The notes under the pieces are model-generated. The model saw only the letters and a list, made by a program, of their open reading frames with translations. It made no database searches and was not told the DNA's origin. A DNA stretch of 64,000 nt from Streptomyces sp. AC555_RSS877. Lineage in GTDB: Bacteria; Actinomycetota; Actinomycetes; Streptomycetales; Streptomycetaceae. Below are positions 51,953 through 61,930 of the stretch, in pieces (within the stretch, counting starts at the first letter, position 1; every line of letters starts with the position of its first letter). Both the position numbers and the translations under genes were made by a program. The stretch covers positions 145,209-209,208 of the forward strand of contig NZ_JAGMUK010000005.1 of the NCBI RefSeq assembly GCF_019049245.1. The letters run 5' to 3'.

Positions 51953-53760
51953 TCCACGTCGTTGCCCCGGGACGTGGCCAACTCACAGGCGAACACCTGC
52001 AAGGGCACGGTCGCCACCAACGGCTGAAGCAGCGTCGGCGTGGCCGGAATCCGGATCAGGTGATCGGCGTACGGCACGACCGCCTCGTCCCCCTCCTCCG
52101 CGATGACGATCGTCCGCGCACCCCGCGCCCGGATCTCCTGGATGTTGGACACGATCTTGTCGTGCAGTACGGACCGCCCCCGAGGCGACGGCACAACGAC
52201 CACCACGGGCATGTCGTCCTCGATCAAGGCGATCGGCCCGTGCTTCAACTCACCCGCGGCGAAGCCCTCGGCGTGCATGTAGGCGAGTTCCTTGAGCTTC
52301 AGGGCGCCTTCGAGCGCCACCGGATATCCCACATGCCGGCCGAGGAACAGGACCGTGTCCTTGGAAGCGAGCGACCGCGCCAGGACCCGCACCGGCTCCA
52401 TGGTCGCCAGCACCCGCTCGACCTGGCCGGAGATCAGCGACAGGTCGCGCACCACGGCGCTGATCTCGTCGCCCCACTTGGTGCCGCGCACCTGCCCCAG
52501 GTACAGGGCGACCAGGTAACAGGCGACGAGCTGCGTCAGGAAGGCCTTGGTCGAGGCGACGGCGACCTCCGGCCCCGCGTGCGTGTACAGGACGGCGTCG
52601 GACTCGCGCGGAATGGTGGACCCGTTGGTGTTGCAGATGGCCAGCACCTTGGAGCCCTGGTCGCGCGCGTGCCGCAGGGCCATCAGCGTGTCCATGGTCT
52701 CGCCGGACTGGGAGATGGCGATGACCAGGGACTGCGCGTCCAGGATCGGATCCCGGTACCGGAACTCGCTCGCCAGCTCCACCTCGCACGGAATCCGTGT
52801 CCAGTGCTCGATGGCGTACTTGGCGATCATCCCGGCGTGGAAGGCAGTACCGCACGCGATGATGACGACCTTGTCCACCTCGCGCAGCTCGGAGGCGCTG
52901 ATCCGGACCTCGTCCAGCGTCAGTGAACCGGCCCTGTCGATGCGCCCCAGCAACGTGTCCGCGACGGCCTTGGGCTGCTCGGCGATCTCCTTGAGCATGA
53001 AGTAGTCGTAGCCGCCTTTCTCGGCGGCGGAGGCGTCCCAGTCGACGTGGTACGGCTTGGCTTCCGCGGGCCGCCCGTCGAAGCCGGTGACCGTCACCCC
53101 GTCCCGCCGCAGCTCCACCACCTGGTCCTGACCCAGCTCGATGGCGGAGCGCGTGTGGGCGATGAACGCGGCGACGTCCGAGGCGAGGAAGGCCTCGCCG
53201 TCTCCGACGCCCACCACGAGCGGCGAGTTCCGACGCGCCCCCACGACCACATCAGGCTCATCCGCGTGCACCGCGACCAGCGTGAACGCGCCCTCCAGCC
53301 GCCGGCACACCAGACGCATCGACTCCGCCAGGTCGGAGGTCACGGAGAACTCCTCGGCGAGCAGATGCGCGACGACCTCGGTGTCGGTCTCGGAGCCCAG
53401 CGAATGCCCCCGCTCCTCCAACTCGGCCCGCAGGGCGGCGAAGTTCTCGATGATCCCGTTGTGGACGACCGCGACCCGCCCCTCGTTGTCGAGGTGCGGA
53501 TGGGCGTTCGCGTCCGTCGGTCCCCCGTGCGTGGCCCATCGTGTGTGCCCGATGCCCGTCACACCGGTCGGCAGCGGCCGGTCGACCAGTTCCTTCTCCA
53601 GGTTGAGCAGCTTCCCGGCCTTCTTGGCCGCCGCCAGCCCGCCGTCCGCGAGCACGGCCACGCCTGCCGAGTCGTATCCCCGGTACTCCAGTCGCTTCAG
53701 TCCGGCCATCACGACATCAAGCGCCGGCTGCGATCCCACATATCCCACGATTCCGCACAT
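51913..53760 (-). CDS. glmS: Glutamine-fructose-6-phosphate aminotransferase
   Basis: 615 residues; makes glucosamine-6-phosphate, the first step to UDP-GlcNAc and peptidoglycan. The N-terminal glutaminase has the nucleophile Cys2 (MCGIVGYVG), GHTRWATHG and NGIIENF; the C-terminal pair of SIS domains has ACGTAFHAG, ISQSGETMDTL and LGRHVGYPVALEGALKLKE, ending NLAKSVTVE. No ribozyme-like leader was recognised upstream, as expected for this phylum. glmM, the next enzyme, is encoded about 4.3 kb further on. The 3' end overlaps the convergent DUF397 gene. Confidence 0.98.
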   Translation of the reverse strand: MCGIVGYVGSQPALDVVMAGLKRLEYRGYDSAGVAVLADGGLAAAKKAGKLLNLEKELVDRPLPTGVTGIGHTRWATHGGPTDANAHPHLDNEGRVAVVHNGIIENFAALRAELEERGHSLGSETDTEVVAHLLAEEFSVTSDLAESMRLVCRRLEGAFTLVAVHADEPDVVVGARRNSPLVVGVGDGEAFLASDVAAFIAHTRSAIELGQDQVVELRRDGVTVTGFDGRPAEAKPYHVDWDASAAEKGGYDYFMLKEIAEQPKAVADTLLGRIDRAGSLTLDEVRISASELREVDKVVIIACGTAFHAGMIAKYAIEHWTRIPCEVELASEFRYRDPILDAQSLVIAISQSGETMDTLMALRHARDQGSKVLAICNTNGSTIPRESDAVLYTHAGPEVAVASTKAFLTQLVACYLVALYLGQVRGTKWGDEISAVVRDLSLISGQVERVLATMEPVRVLARSLASKDTVLFLGRHVGYPVALEGALKLKELAYMHAEGFAAGELKHGPIALIEDDMPVVVVVPSPRGRSVLHDKIVSNIQEIRARGARTIVIAEEGDEAVVPYADHLIRIPATPTLLQPLVATVPLQVFACELATSRGNDVDQPRNLAKSVTVE

Positions 53761-53859
53761 GGCCGCAGCCTAAGGGCGAACAGTCGACGAAACTCGGCAC
53801 CTCCTGCCCGAAATCAGAAATTCTCAGCGGGTTCCGGACGCTCCGAGGCCCTCGGGAGC

Positions 53860-54669
53860 TCACGCCTTCGCCCGATAGGCCCTCATCGCCAGCGGATAGA
53901 ACGCGAGTGCGATAGCCGCCGCCCACACCAGCGACCACAGCACCGGCTCCGCCACCGGCCCGCCGAGCAGCAGCCCGCGGAAGGCGTCGGACAGATGGGT
54001 GACCGGGTTGACGTCGCTCCACGCCTGGAGCCAGCCGGGCATGGTGTCCACGACGACGAACGCGCTGCTGGTGAACGTGATCGGGAAGATGAGCGTGAAC
54101 GCGAACGCCTGCACCTTCTCCGCGTCGCCGGCGAGCATCCCGATCAGCACCGCGCTCCACGACACGGCCGCGGCGAACACCACCACCAGCAGCGTGCCGA
54201 GCAGGAAGCCGTCGAGCCCGCCCGTGATCCGGAAGCCGAGCAGCAGACCGAGCCCGATCATCAGCAGCAGGGCCCACACATGCTTGGCCAGGTCCGCGGT
54301 GATCCGCCCGATCAGCGGCGCGGACCGCGCTATCGGGAGGCTGCGCAGCCGGTCGAACACGCCCTTGGTGAGGTCCGTGTTGAGCGCCATCGCCGTGTAC
54401 ATGGTCATGAACAGGGTGTTCTGCACGATGATCCCGGGCAGCGCGTACTTCAGATACGCCTCGGGTGATCCGGCCATCTGCCCGCCCAGTACGTACGTGA
54501 AGAGGAACACGAACATGATCGGCGTGATGCTGTAGTCGACCAGCTCCAGCGGGTTGTGCTTGACGGCGACCAGGCTGCGCCAGGCCATGGTGAAGGTCTG
54601 CCGCAGTCCGTCGAGGGGCCGCACGCGGCCGGATTCGGTGACCGGCGCCGTGATGGTGGTGGCGGTCAT
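53860..54669 (-). CDS. ABC-2 type exporter permease (DrrB-like)
   Basis: 269 residues with six predicted membrane helices. The ABC-2 family shape is clear: VKHNPLELVDYSITPIMFVF at the first helix, VQNTLFMTMYTAMALNTDLT with the following GVFDRLRSLPIARS coupling segment, then FTLIFPITFTSSAFV and DVNPVTHLSDAFRGLLLG. The start ATG overlaps the stop of the upstream ATPase gene (ATGA). Together they form a two-gene exporter for a drug or lipid-like compound; substrate unknown. Confidence 0.92.
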   Translation of the reverse strand: MTATTITAPVTESGRVRPLDGLRQTFTMAWRSLVAVKHNPLELVDYSITPIMFVFLFTYVLGGQMAGSPEAYLKYALPGIIVQNTLFMTMYTAMALNTDLTKGVFDRLRSLPIARSAPLIGRITADLAKHVWALLLMIGLGLLLGFRITGGLDGFLLGTLLVVVFAAAVSWSAVLIGMLAGDAEKVQAFAFTLIFPITFTSSAFVVVDTMPGWLQAWSDVNPVTHLSDAFRGLLLGGPVAEPVLWSLVWAAAIALAFYPLAMRAYRAKA

Positions 54670-55673
54670 GACCGGCTCACCGCCTTCTCCCTCTCGCCGT
54701 CGTCCCGGACGGCCGCGCCGCCGTTTCCCTCCGGCCCGCCGGGTTCGGCGCGATGGCCGGTCAGGGCCATGAAGACCTCGTCGAGCGAGGAGCGGCGCAG
54801 GGCCAGCTCGCCCACCGCGATGCCCTCGCGGTCGAGCGTGCGCACGACGGCCGGCATCAGCTCGGGGTCCTTCACCGGCGCCGTGATGGTCTCGCCCTCT
54901 ATCTGCGTCTGCGGACCGGCCGCCCGGGCGACGAGCGCGTGCACCCGCGTGAGGTCCTGCGCCAGCACCGGCCGCAGTTGCAGCACCTGGCCGCCGACCT
55001 GCGACTTCAACTGGTCCGGCGTGCCCTCGGCGATCACCCGGCCCTTGTCGATCACCACGATGTCGTCGGCGAGCACATCGGCCTCGTTCAGATACTGCGT
55101 GGTCAGCAAGGCCGTCGCGCCGTCCGCGACCAGGCCCCGCAGCATCTTCCACAGCTCGCCACGGCTGTGCGGGTCCAGGCCGGTGGTCGGCTCGTCGAGG
55201 AAGAGGATGCTGGGCCGGCCCACGAGGCTGGCCGCCAGGTCCAGGCGCCTGCGCATACCCCCGGAGAAGGTCTTGACGGCCCGCCCGGCCGCGTCCGTCA
55301 GCTGAAAGCGCTCCAGCAGCTCACCCGCCCGCGCCTTGGCCTCCCGCCGCGGCAGACCGAGCAACCGGCCGATGAGCAGCAGGTTCTCCGTGCCGGTCAG
55401 GTTCTCGTCCACCGCGGCGTACTGCCCGGTCAGCCCGATCATGGCGCGTACGACCCCGGCCTCCCGGACCACGTCGTGCCCGGCCACCTGGGCCCTGCCC
55501 GCGTCGGGCCTGAGCAGCGTCGCGAAGATCCGCACCGCGGTCGTCTTCCCCGCGCCGTTGGGACCCAGCAGCCCGAGCACCGAGCCCTTGCGGGCCCCCA
55601 GGTCGACGCCTGCCAGCGCCTCGGTCTCCTTGAACCGCTTGACCAGGCCCTCCGCCTCAATCGCATACGTCAT
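54666..55673 (-). CDS. ABC exporter ATP-binding protein (DrrA-like)
   Basis: 335 residues. Walker A GPNGAGKTT, Q-loop in LTGQYAAVDENLTGTEN, signature FSGGMRRRLDLAASL and Walker B SILFLDEPTTGLDP are intact, followed by the C-terminal DrrA-type domain (QLRPVLAQDLTRVHALV). The GQYAAVDE-LTG-N pattern is that of the daunorubicin-resistance exporter group. It drives the permease encoded directly downstream; no regulator gene is adjacent. Confidence 0.94.
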   Translation of the reverse strand: MTYAIEAEGLVKRFKETEALAGVDLGARKGSVLGLLGPNGAGKTTAVRIFATLLRPDAGRAQVAGHDVVREAGVVRAMIGLTGQYAAVDENLTGTENLLLIGRLLGLPRREAKARAGELLERFQLTDAAGRAVKTFSGGMRRRLDLAASLVGRPSILFLDEPTTGLDPHSRGELWKMLRGLVADGATALLTTQYLNEADVLADDIVVIDKGRVIAEGTPDQLKSQVGGQVLQLRPVLAQDLTRVHALVARAAGPQTQIEGETITAPVKDPELMPAVVRTLDREGIAVGELALRRSSLDEVFMALTGHRAEPGGPEGNGGAAVRDDGEREKAVSRS

Positions 55674-55834
55674 GGGTCACCCCCTCGGGGTTCGTGGACC
55701 CCGGCCTGGGCCCACCTCTCCCACAACTGTGACGCACGGCACTGACATTCCCCGACTTGCTCGGGTTCGCCCCGAATCCTGATGCGTGACGGACCCCACC
55801 CCGCCATCCGTTCGTACTCCCGTAACAATGGACT

Positions 55835-56824
55835 GTGATCTCTCCGGTCTCCCCGATGCCCCGGAGCGCCCACCGGCACAGGCCGGAGGCGACTCCCTAC
55901 GTCGACCTCACCCGAGCGGAATGGAGTGTGCTGCGCGAGAAGACCCCGCTGCCGCTCACGGCCGAGGAGGTCGAGAAGCTGCGCGGCCTCGGTGACGTCA
56001 TCGACCTCGACGAGGTGCGGGACATCTACCTCCCGCTCTCCCGCCTCCTGAACCTCTACGTCGGCGCCACGGACGGCCTCAGAGGCGCCCTGAACACCTT
56101 CCTCGGCGAACAGGGCTCCCAGTCGGGCACTCCCTTCGTCATAGGGGTGGCCGGCTCGGTCGCGGTCGGCAAGTCGACCGTCGCCCGTCTGCTCCAGGCC
56201 CTGCTCTCCCGCTGGCCCGAGCACCCGCGCGTCGAGCTGGTCACCACCGACGGCTTCCTGCTGCCCACCAAGGAGCTCCAGGCCCGCGGCCTCCTGTCGC
56301 GGAAAGGTTTCCCCGAGTCGTACGACCGCCGCGCCCTGACCCGCTTCGTCGCGGACATCAAGGCCGGCAAGGCCGAGGTGACGGCCCCGGTCTACTCCCA
56401 CCTCATCTACGACATCGTCCCGGACCAGCGGCTCACGGTCCGTCGCCCCGACATCCTGATCGTCGAGGGCCTCAACGTCCTCCAGCCCGCCCTGCCCGGC
56501 AAGGACGGCCGCACCCGTGTCGGTCTCGCCGACTACTTCGACTTCAGCGTGTACGTCGACGCACGCCCCGAGGACATCGAGCGCTGGTACCTCAACCGCT
56601 TCAAGAAGCTGCGCGCGACCGCCTTCCAGAACCCGTCCTCGTACTTCCGCAAGTACACCCAGGTGTCCGAGGAGGAGGCCCTCGACTACGCCCGCACGAC
56701 CTGGCGGACGATCAACCGGCCCAACCTGATCGAGAACGTGGCCCCCACCCGCGGCCGCGCCGCCCTCATCATCCGCAAGGGCCCCGACCACAAGGTCCAG
56801 CGCCTGAGTCTGCGCAAACTGTGA
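55835..56824 (+). CDS. coaA: Pantothenate kinase (type I)
   Basis: 329 residues; phosphorylates pantothenate, the first step of coenzyme A synthesis. P-loop [12 protein letters not shown] at about 108, [28 protein letters not shown] and the pantothenate-binding VEGLNVLQP are diagnostic of the CoaA type. Residues [11 protein letters not shown] and NPSSYFRKY also match. GTG at 55835 is the likeliest start; the conserved part begins at [10 protein letters not shown]. No strong Shine-Dalgarno is visible, and an AACAAT hexamer lies five bases before the start, so the transcript may be leaderless. It is divergent from the ABC exporter. Confidence 0.96.
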   Translation: MISPVSPMPRSAHRHRPEATPYVDLTRAEWSVLREKTPLPLTAEEVEKLRGLGDVIDLDEVRDIYLPLSRLLNLYVGATDGLRGALNTFLGEQGSQSGTPFVIGVAGSVAVGKSTVARLLQALLSRWPEHPRVELVTTDGFLLPTKELQARGLLSRKGFPESYDRRALTRFVADIKAGKAEVTAPVYSHLIYDIVPDQRLTVRRPDILIVEGLNVLQPALPGKDGRTRVGLADYFDFSVYVDARPEDIERWYLNRFKKLRATAFQNPSSYFRKYTQVSEEEALDYARTTWRTINRPNLIENVAPTRGRAALIIRKGPDHKVQRLSLRKL

Positions 56825-56828
56825 CCGT

Positions 56829-56834
56829 TAGTCT
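56829..56834 (+). promoter_or_regulatory. -10 element for a leaderless transcript (DUF389 gene)
   Basis: TAGTCT ends seven bases before the ATG at 56841, with no ribosome-binding site. It lies just after the coaA stop, so the DUF389 gene may have its own start site. Confidence 0.45.
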
Positions 56835-56840
56835 GCCGCC

Positions 56841-57779
56841 ATGCTGCATCTGCGTCTCATCACCCCGTCCGACAAGACCGACGACGTGGTCCGCCTGATC
56901 GACACGACGGTCGGCACCGCCCACCTCGTCGTCATGCCGGGCGCCGCCCGCAACCCGGCCGGAGACGTGGTGTTGTGCGACGTCGCCCGCGAAGCCGGCG
57001 ACGAACTCCTCACCGGCCTGCAGGAGTTGGGCCTCGGACACACCGGCTCCATCGCCGTCGAGAACATCGACCTGTCCCTGTCCGAGCGCGCCGACAAGGC
57101 CGAGGCGGACGCCCCCGGCGAGGGCGCGGACGCGGTCCTGTGGGAACACATGACGGACGCGACCCACGAGGAGTCGACCCTCTCCATCACCTACATCGCG
57201 TTCATCACGCTCGCCACGATGATCGCGGCCTGCGGTGTGGTCCTGGACAACGCGATCCTGATCGTCGGCGCGATGGCGGTCGGCCCGGAGTTCGGGCCGC
57301 TGGCGGGCATCTGCACCGCGATAGTGCAGCGCGCGCCTCGCCTGGCCCTGCGTTCGCTGATCGCGCTGCTGGTGGGCTTCGCCGCGGCGATGGCGGTGAC
57401 CGTGGGCTTCAGCCTCTTCATGGACGCCGTCGGCCTGTTCACCAAGGCCCAGTTGGAGGCCGACCGCCCCAACACCGGGTTCATCTACGCCCCGGACTGG
57501 TTCTCGTTCGTCGTGGCCGTCCTCGCCGGAGCCGCCGGCACCCTCTCCCTGACGTCCTCCAAGTCCGGCGCCCTGGTCGGAGTCGCCATCTCCGTGACGA
57601 CGGTCCCCGCAGCCGCCAACGCGGCCGTGGCCCTCATCTACAGCGACACCAACCAGGCCTTGCGCTCCTCGGAACAGCTCCTGCTGAACCTCTTGGGCAT
57701 CATCCTCGCCGGCACCCTCACCCTGCTGACCCAGAAATGGCTCTGGTCCACACAACGCAAACGCTCAGCACTCAAGTGA
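56841..57779 (+). CDS. DUF389 family integral membrane protein
   Basis: 312 residues. A soluble N-terminal domain (about 1-105) of ferredoxin-like appearance is followed by six hydrophobic helices. Family landmarks: STLSITYIAFITLATMIAAC, LDNAILIVGAMAVGPEFGPL and the last pair around LVGVAISVTTVPAAANAAV. DUF389 proteins are widespread and uncharacterised; a transport or stress role is often suggested without proof. It starts 16 bp after coaA. Confidence 0.9.
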   Translation: MLHLRLITPSDKTDDVVRLIDTTVGTAHLVVMPGAARNPAGDVVLCDVAREAGDELLTGLQELGLGHTGSIAVENIDLSLSERADKAEADAPGEGADAVLWEHMTDATHEESTLSITYIAFITLATMIAACGVVLDNAILIVGAMAVGPEFGPLAGICTAIVQRAPRLALRSLIALLVGFAAAMAVTVGFSLFMDAVGLFTKAQLEADRPNTGFIYAPDWFSFVVAVLAGAAGTLSLTSSKSGALVGVAISVTTVPAAANAAVALIYSDTNQALRSSEQLLLNLLGIILAGTLTLLTQKWLWSTQRKRSALK

Positions 57780-57798
57780 CGCCTACGGCAACGCCCCC

Positions 57799-57980
57799 AG
57801 GGGCGCGAGGAACTGCGCGCCCAAGCCACAACGAACCCGCACCCAGCACCCCACAGAACCCCCACCCCCTAGGGGCGCGAGGAACTGCGCGCCAAGCCAC
57901 CCCCAGCAGCGCGGGAACCCACAAGCCCAGCCACCCCCTAGGGGCGCGAGGAACTGCGCGCCAAGCCACAACGAACCCGC
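57799..57980. repeat. Three copies of a Streptomyces hairpin repeat
   Basis: AGGGGCGCGAGGAACTGCGC plus GCC(C)AAGCCAC occurs at 57799-57830, 57871-57900 and 57940-57970, and the flanks AACGAACCCGC and CACAGAACCCCCACCCCC are also repeated. Each copy can fold GGCGCG-N8-CGCGCC. They fill most of the 256-bp gap between two convergent genes and may serve as terminators in both directions. A fourth relative is at 63495. Confidence 0.88.
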
Positions 57981-58035
57981 AGCCCGCGAACCACAGAACC
58001 CCCACCCCCGATCGGGAACAGCAACACCAACACCC

Positions 58036-59394
58036 TTACCCGAGCGCCGACTTCACCGCATCCGCAAGCCGCCCCGCCACAGACCGAGCCTGATCGATAT
58101 CAGCAGCCTCGACCATCACCCGAACCAACGGCTCGGTCCCCGAGGGCCGCAACAACACCCGCCCGGTCTCACCGAGTTCCCGCTCCGCGTCAGCAACCGC
58201 CGTCGCAAGCTCCGAGGACGTACCCACCCGGGACCGATCAACATCAGGCACATTGATCAGCACCTGCGGCAACCGCTCCATCACGGCCGCCAGCTCCCGC
58301 AACGACCGCCCGCTCTCCGCGACCCGAGCGGCCAGCAGCAGCCCGGTCAGCGTGCCGTCCCCCGTGGTCGCGTGATCAAGGATGATCACGTGCCCGGACT
58401 GCTCGCCGCCCAGCGTGTACCCGTGCTCCTTCATCTCCTCCAGCACGTAGCGGTCCCCCACCCCCGTCTGGATGACCGTGAGCCCCTCCCGCTCCATCGC
58501 CAGCTTGAACCCGAGGTTCGACATGACCGTCGCGACAACGGTGCCGGAGCGCAGTGCGGAACGCTCCCGCATCGCAAGCGCGAGTACGGCCATGATCTGG
58601 TCGCCGTCCACCTCCTCACCGGTGTGGTCCACGGCGAGGCAACGGTCCGCGTCACCGTCGTGCGCGATGCCGAACGCGGCCCCGTGCTCGACGACCGCGG
58701 CCTTGAGGAGTCCGAGGTGGGTGGAGCCGCAGCCCTCGTTGATGTTGAGCCCGTTCGGCTCGGCGCCGATGGTGACGATCTCGGCACCGGCCCGCGTGAA
58801 CGCGTCGGGCGAGACCTTGGCGGCAGCGCCGTGCGCCTCGTCAAGGACGATCTTCAGCCCGTCGAGCCGGTTCGGAAGGACACCGACGAGGTGGGAGACG
58901 TACCGCTCGGCCCCTTCCTCGTACGTGCGCACGCGCCCCACGCCCGAGCCCGTCGGCCGGTCCCAGGGGGCGCCGGTGCGGTGCTCCTCGTAGACGGCCT
59001 CGATGCGTTCCTCCAGCTCGTCGTCGAGCTTGTGCCCGCCGCGCGCGAGGAACTTGATGCCGTTGTCCGGCATGGCGTTGTGGCTGGCGGAGAGCATGAC
59101 GCCGAGGTCGGCGCCGAGGTCGGCCGTGAGATACGCGACCGCCGGGGTCGGCAGCACGCCCACCTTCAGAACGTCGACGCCCGCGCTGGCGAGGCCCGCC
59201 ACCACGGCGGCCTCCAGGAACTCCCCGGACGCACGCGGATCCCGCCCGACCACCGCGGTCGGCCGGTGCCCCTCGAAGGTGCCCGCCTCGGCCAGTACGT
59301 GCGCCGCGGCGACGGAGAGGCCGAGCGCCATCTCGGCCGTCAGATCCGCGTTGGCGACACCGCGCACGCCGTCCGTGCCGAAGAGTCGTCCCAC
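58036..59394 (-). CDS. glmM: Phosphoglucosamine mutase
   Basis: 452 residues; interconverts glucosamine-6-phosphate and glucosamine-1-phosphate on the way to UDP-GlcNAc. [11 protein letters not shown] opens the protein, the phosphoserine is Ser104 in [16 protein letters not shown], the magnesium loop is HDGDADRC, and EQSGH and the C-terminal phosphate loop [14 protein letters not shown] follow. All catalytic motifs are intact. It follows rpsI at some distance, beyond a terminator, and converges on the DUF389 gene. Confidence 0.97.
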   Translation of the reverse strand: MGRLFGTDGVRGVANADLTAEMALGLSVAAAHVLAEAGTFEGHRPTAVVGRDPRASGEFLEAAVVAGLASAGVDVLKVGVLPTPAVAYLTADLGADLGVMLSASHNAMPDNGIKFLARGGHKLDDELEERIEAVYEEHRTGAPWDRPTGSGVGRVRTYEEGAERYVSHLVGVLPNRLDGLKIVLDEAHGAAAKVSPDAFTRAGAEIVTIGAEPNGLNINEGCGSTHLGLLKAAVVEHGAAFGIAHDGDADRCLAVDHTGEEVDGDQIMAVLALAMRERSALRSGTVVATVMSNLGFKLAMEREGLTVIQTGVGDRYVLEEMKEHGYTLGGEQSGHVIILDHATTGDGTLTGLLLAARVAESGRSLRELAAVMERLPQVLINVPDVDRSRVGTSSELATAVADAERELGETGRVLLRPSGTEPLVRVMVEAADIDQARSVAGRLADAVKSALG

Positions 59395-59486
59395 TTGTCC
59401 TCCTGAGAAGCTTCAGATCCGGAAATCATCCGATCGCACAAGCCTTTGAGCGCCTTGTGCCGTTATACGCCCAGGCCTGTGATAAA

Positions 59487-59528
59487 CGAACGCCCCGGTG
59501 GCACTGTGGCGTGCCGCCGGGGCGTTCG
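59487..59528 (-). terminator. Terminator of the rplM-rpsI operon
   Basis: 18-bp stem (59487-59504 with 59511-59528, one wobble) about 50 bases after the rpsI stop, followed on the minus strand by TTTATC. One of the longest hairpins here. Confidence 0.88.
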
Positions 59529-59579
59529 GACGTACTGCGTACTGCTGGTAGTACTGCGAGTACGAGCAGGCAGCGAAGC

Positions 59580-60101
59580 TTAACGCTTGCTGTACTGCGG
59601 GGCCTTGCGGGCCTTCTTGAGACCGGCCTTCTTGCGCTCGACCGCACGGTCGTCGCGCTTGAGGAAGCCGGCCTTCTTGAGGGCGCCGCGGTTGTTGTCC
59701 ACGTCGGCCTCGTTCAGCGCGCGGGCGACACCGAGACGGAGCGCACCGGCCTGACCGGAGACACCGCCACCCGCGATGCGGGCGATGACGTCGTAGCGGC
59801 CTTCGAGCTCGAGCACCTTGAAGGGCTCGTTGACTTCCTGCTGGTGCACCTTGTTCGGGAAGTAGTCCTCGAGGGTGCGACCGTTGATCTTCCACTTGCC
59901 GGAGCCCGGGACGATCCGGACGCGGGCGATGGCGTTCTTGCGACGGCCCAGGCCGGCGGCCGGCTGCGGGTCGCCGAAGCGGGACGCCATGGACTCGGAG
60001 GTGTACTCGCCCTCGACGGGGACGTCCGACTCCGTGGTGTAGCTCTCGATGTCGACAAGCTCGGTCTCTTCGACCGGCTGCTCAACGGTGGTCTCGGCCA
60101 C
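59580..60101 (-). CDS. rpsI: Ribosomal protein S9
   Basis: 173 residues of the small ribosomal subunit. The conserved part from about residue 45 reads [51 protein letters not shown] and the C-terminal basic tail [12 protein letters not shown] that reaches the P-site tRNA. The first 45 residues are an acidic, Glu/Thr/Val-rich extension usual in actinobacteria. It lies 42 bp after rplM in the same operon. Confidence 0.98.
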   Translation of the reverse strand: MAETTVEQPVEETELVDIESYTTESDVPVEGEYTSESMASRFGDPQPAAGLGRRKNAIARVRIVPGSGKWKINGRTLEDYFPNKVHQQEVNEPFKVLELEGRYDVIARIAGGGVSGQAGALRLGVARALNEADVDNNRGALKKAGFLKRDDRAVERKKAGLKKARKAPQYSKR

Positions 60102-60143
60102 GATTCTCCTCAGATTCTGTTCAGTCTTAGGGGGTGGCCGGAC

Positions 60144-60587
60144 TTACTGCGCGACCTGGGTGATCTCGAACGGCACCGGCTGCTGGGCAGCGTGCGGGTG
60201 CTGGTCGCCCCTGTAGACCTTCAGCTTCGACAGCATCTGGCGGCCCAGGGTGTTCTTGGGGAGCATGCCCTTGACGGCCTTCTCGATGGCCTTCTCGGGG
60301 TTCTTGTCGAGGAGCTCGTCGTAACGGACGGAGCGCAGACCACCCGGGTAGCCGGAGTGGCGGTACGCCATCTTCTGGGTCCGCTTGTTGCCGGACAGGT
60401 GCACCTTGTCGGCGTTGATGATGACGACGAAGTCACCGGTGTCGACGTGGGGCGCATAGATCGGCTTGTGCTTGCCCCGCAGAAGCGTGGCGGCGGTGGT
60501 GGCGAGACGACCCAGGACGATGTCCTGAGCGTCGATGACGTGCCACTGGCGCGTCACATCGCCGGGCTTGGGGCTGTACGTACGCAC
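60144..60587 (-). CDS. rplM: Ribosomal protein L13
   Basis: 147 residues, the normal length. [51 protein letters not shown] and the [11 protein letters not shown] motif identify L13. The start is the GTG at 60587; in-frame sequence upstream is non-coding. First gene of rplM-rpsI. The leader region is more than 130 bases long and A/T-rich near 60740-60770. Confidence 0.98.
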   Translation of the reverse strand: MRTYSPKPGDVTRQWHVIDAQDIVLGRLATTAATLLRGKHKPIYAPHVDTGDFVVIINADKVHLSGNKRTQKMAYRHSGYPGGLRSVRYDELLDKNPEKAIEKAVKGMLPKNTLGRQMLSKLKVYRGDQHPHAAQQPVPFEITQVAQ

Positions 60588-61032
60588 GGTTCGTAGCCTT
60601 CGCTTCGAGTGAATGGTCCTAAACAAGGTCACCGAAACGATCACGACAGCCTCAGCCCACTGCGGCGACGCATACCGCGTACGTGGGGTCGCTGGTCATC
60701 GGCCCGGTGGACCGGTGTAAGGGCCCGTCCCGTGAGAATGAGCAAGCCAATACACAACGAAGAAGCAGGATACCTTCGCTGGCCCGTACGGGTCAAAACG
60801 AGGCGCCTGCTGCCGTCCGGCCCGATTCTACCCGCCCTCCACCCCCCTGCGACCGCAGGCGGTACACGCCCGTGACCGCCGGCCCACACAGCGTGAAGCC
60901 ACCCTGCCGGAACCCTTCGCACCAACCACCCGGACATGTGGCTTTTGCGCTGGCGCACCCGGCGAACCCTGGTGCGCCCGGCGCCTCTTGGGGCGGACCG
61001 GCACACCGCCTCCCCCGTCTAAGATGCGCCCC
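60588..61032. promoter_or_regulatory. rplM / membrane-protein divergent intergenic region
   Basis: 445 bp without a credible gene. The A/T-richer patch at about 60735-60775 is the likely rplM promoter zone (on the minus strand it includes TTGTGTATTGG), but I could not settle the boxes. The right half up to 61019 is GC-rich and shows nothing specific. Confidence 0.5.
61020..61025 (+). promoter_or_regulatory. -10 element for a leaderless transcript (gene 61033)
   Basis: TAAGAT ends seven bases before the ATG at 61033, without a Shine-Dalgarno sequence. Confidence 0.5.
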
Positions 61033-61917
61033 ATGAGCTATGGGCAGCAGGGGGGACCCCAGTCCCAGTGGGATCCCTGGACACCGCAATCCCAGCAGCC
61101 GTGGAACGGCGGCAACACCGACGAGACCCCGGACTGGGCCGCGCTCGCCGAGGCGTCCGAGACGCGCGCCAAGCGGCGCCGGCTGTTCTTCATCGGCGGC
61201 GGCGCACTGGCCACGCTGGCGATCGGCACCGCCGTGGCGATGGCCGTGGTGTCGGCGAACGGCGACCCGGAGGGATCGGGCAAGCCGGCCTCCCTCCCCA
61301 CCAGCGCCAACATCCCGAGCGGGACCGGCACCGCGGAGCCGTCGTTCGAGCCGACCAGCGCCCCGCCGCCGCTGGACCCGAAGGAGTTCGTCTCCGACAA
61401 GAGCAAGGACACGGCCCCGATCGGCCCGGGCATCCTCTTCCCGGGCACGCAGCTGACCATGGGCTCGACCGTCTACAAGAAGGGCCCGACGGCCGACACC
61501 AGGAGCTGCGCCGCGGCCGCCAAGGGCACCCTCGCGAAGGTCCTCACCGACAACGGCTGCACCCGCCTGATGCGCGTCACCTACACCAAGGACGGCATGG
61601 CGGTGACGGTCGGCGTGGCCGTCTTCGACAGCGAGGCACAGGCGGTCAAGGCCAAGAAGGGCACCGACAAGAAGAGCATCGTCGCGTCGCTGGCCGGGGA
61701 CGGCGTCAAGGCGTTCTGCAACTCCGCCGTCTGCCGCTCGACCACCAACTCCTACGGCCGCTACGCCTACTTCACGATCGCCGGCTTCACCAACGGCAAG
61801 GACGTGACCGAGAAGGACACCGCCGTCTTCACGACCGGCGACGACCTCGGCGAGTTCACCTTCCGCCAGATCCGCCGCCGGGGCGAGGCCCAGGCATCGG
61901 CCGCGGTGAACGGATGA
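61033..61917 (+). CDS. Membrane-anchored extracellular protein of unknown function
   Basis: 294 residues. A Gln/Trp/Pro-rich cytoplasmic head (about 45 residues), a membrane helix at about 50-75 (LFFIGGGALATLAIGTAVAM), a Pro/Ser/Thr linker and an extracellular domain with four Cys (SCAAAAK, NGCTRL, FCNSAVCRS) that probably form two disulfides. The domain reads like a ligand-binding alpha+beta fold, with DGMAVTVGVAVFDSEAQA and YAYFTIAGFTNG. No enzyme motif was found. It stands alone between rplM and the convergent truA gene. Confidence 0.8.
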   Translation: MSYGQQGGPQSQWDPWTPQSQQPWNGGNTDETPDWAALAEASETRAKRRRLFFIGGGALATLAIGTAVAMAVVSANGDPEGSGKPASLPTSANIPSGTGTAEPSFEPTSAPPPLDPKEFVSDKSKDTAPIGPGILFPGTQLTMGSTVYKKGPTADTRSCAAAAKGTLAKVLTDNGCTRLMRVTYTKDGMAVTVGVAVFDSEAQAVKAKKGTDKKSIVASLAGDGVKAFCNSAVCRSTTNSYGRYAYFTIAGFTNGKDVTEKDTAVFTTGDDLGEFTFRQIRRRGEAQASAAVNG

Positions 61918-61930
61918 CGGCCGCCCGGGG

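Noticed and set aside
53761..53860. glmS-type ribozyme or other riboswitch upstream of glmS.
   Set aside because: The leader is short, shows no recognisable ribozyme core, and the glmS ribozyme is typical of Firmicutes.
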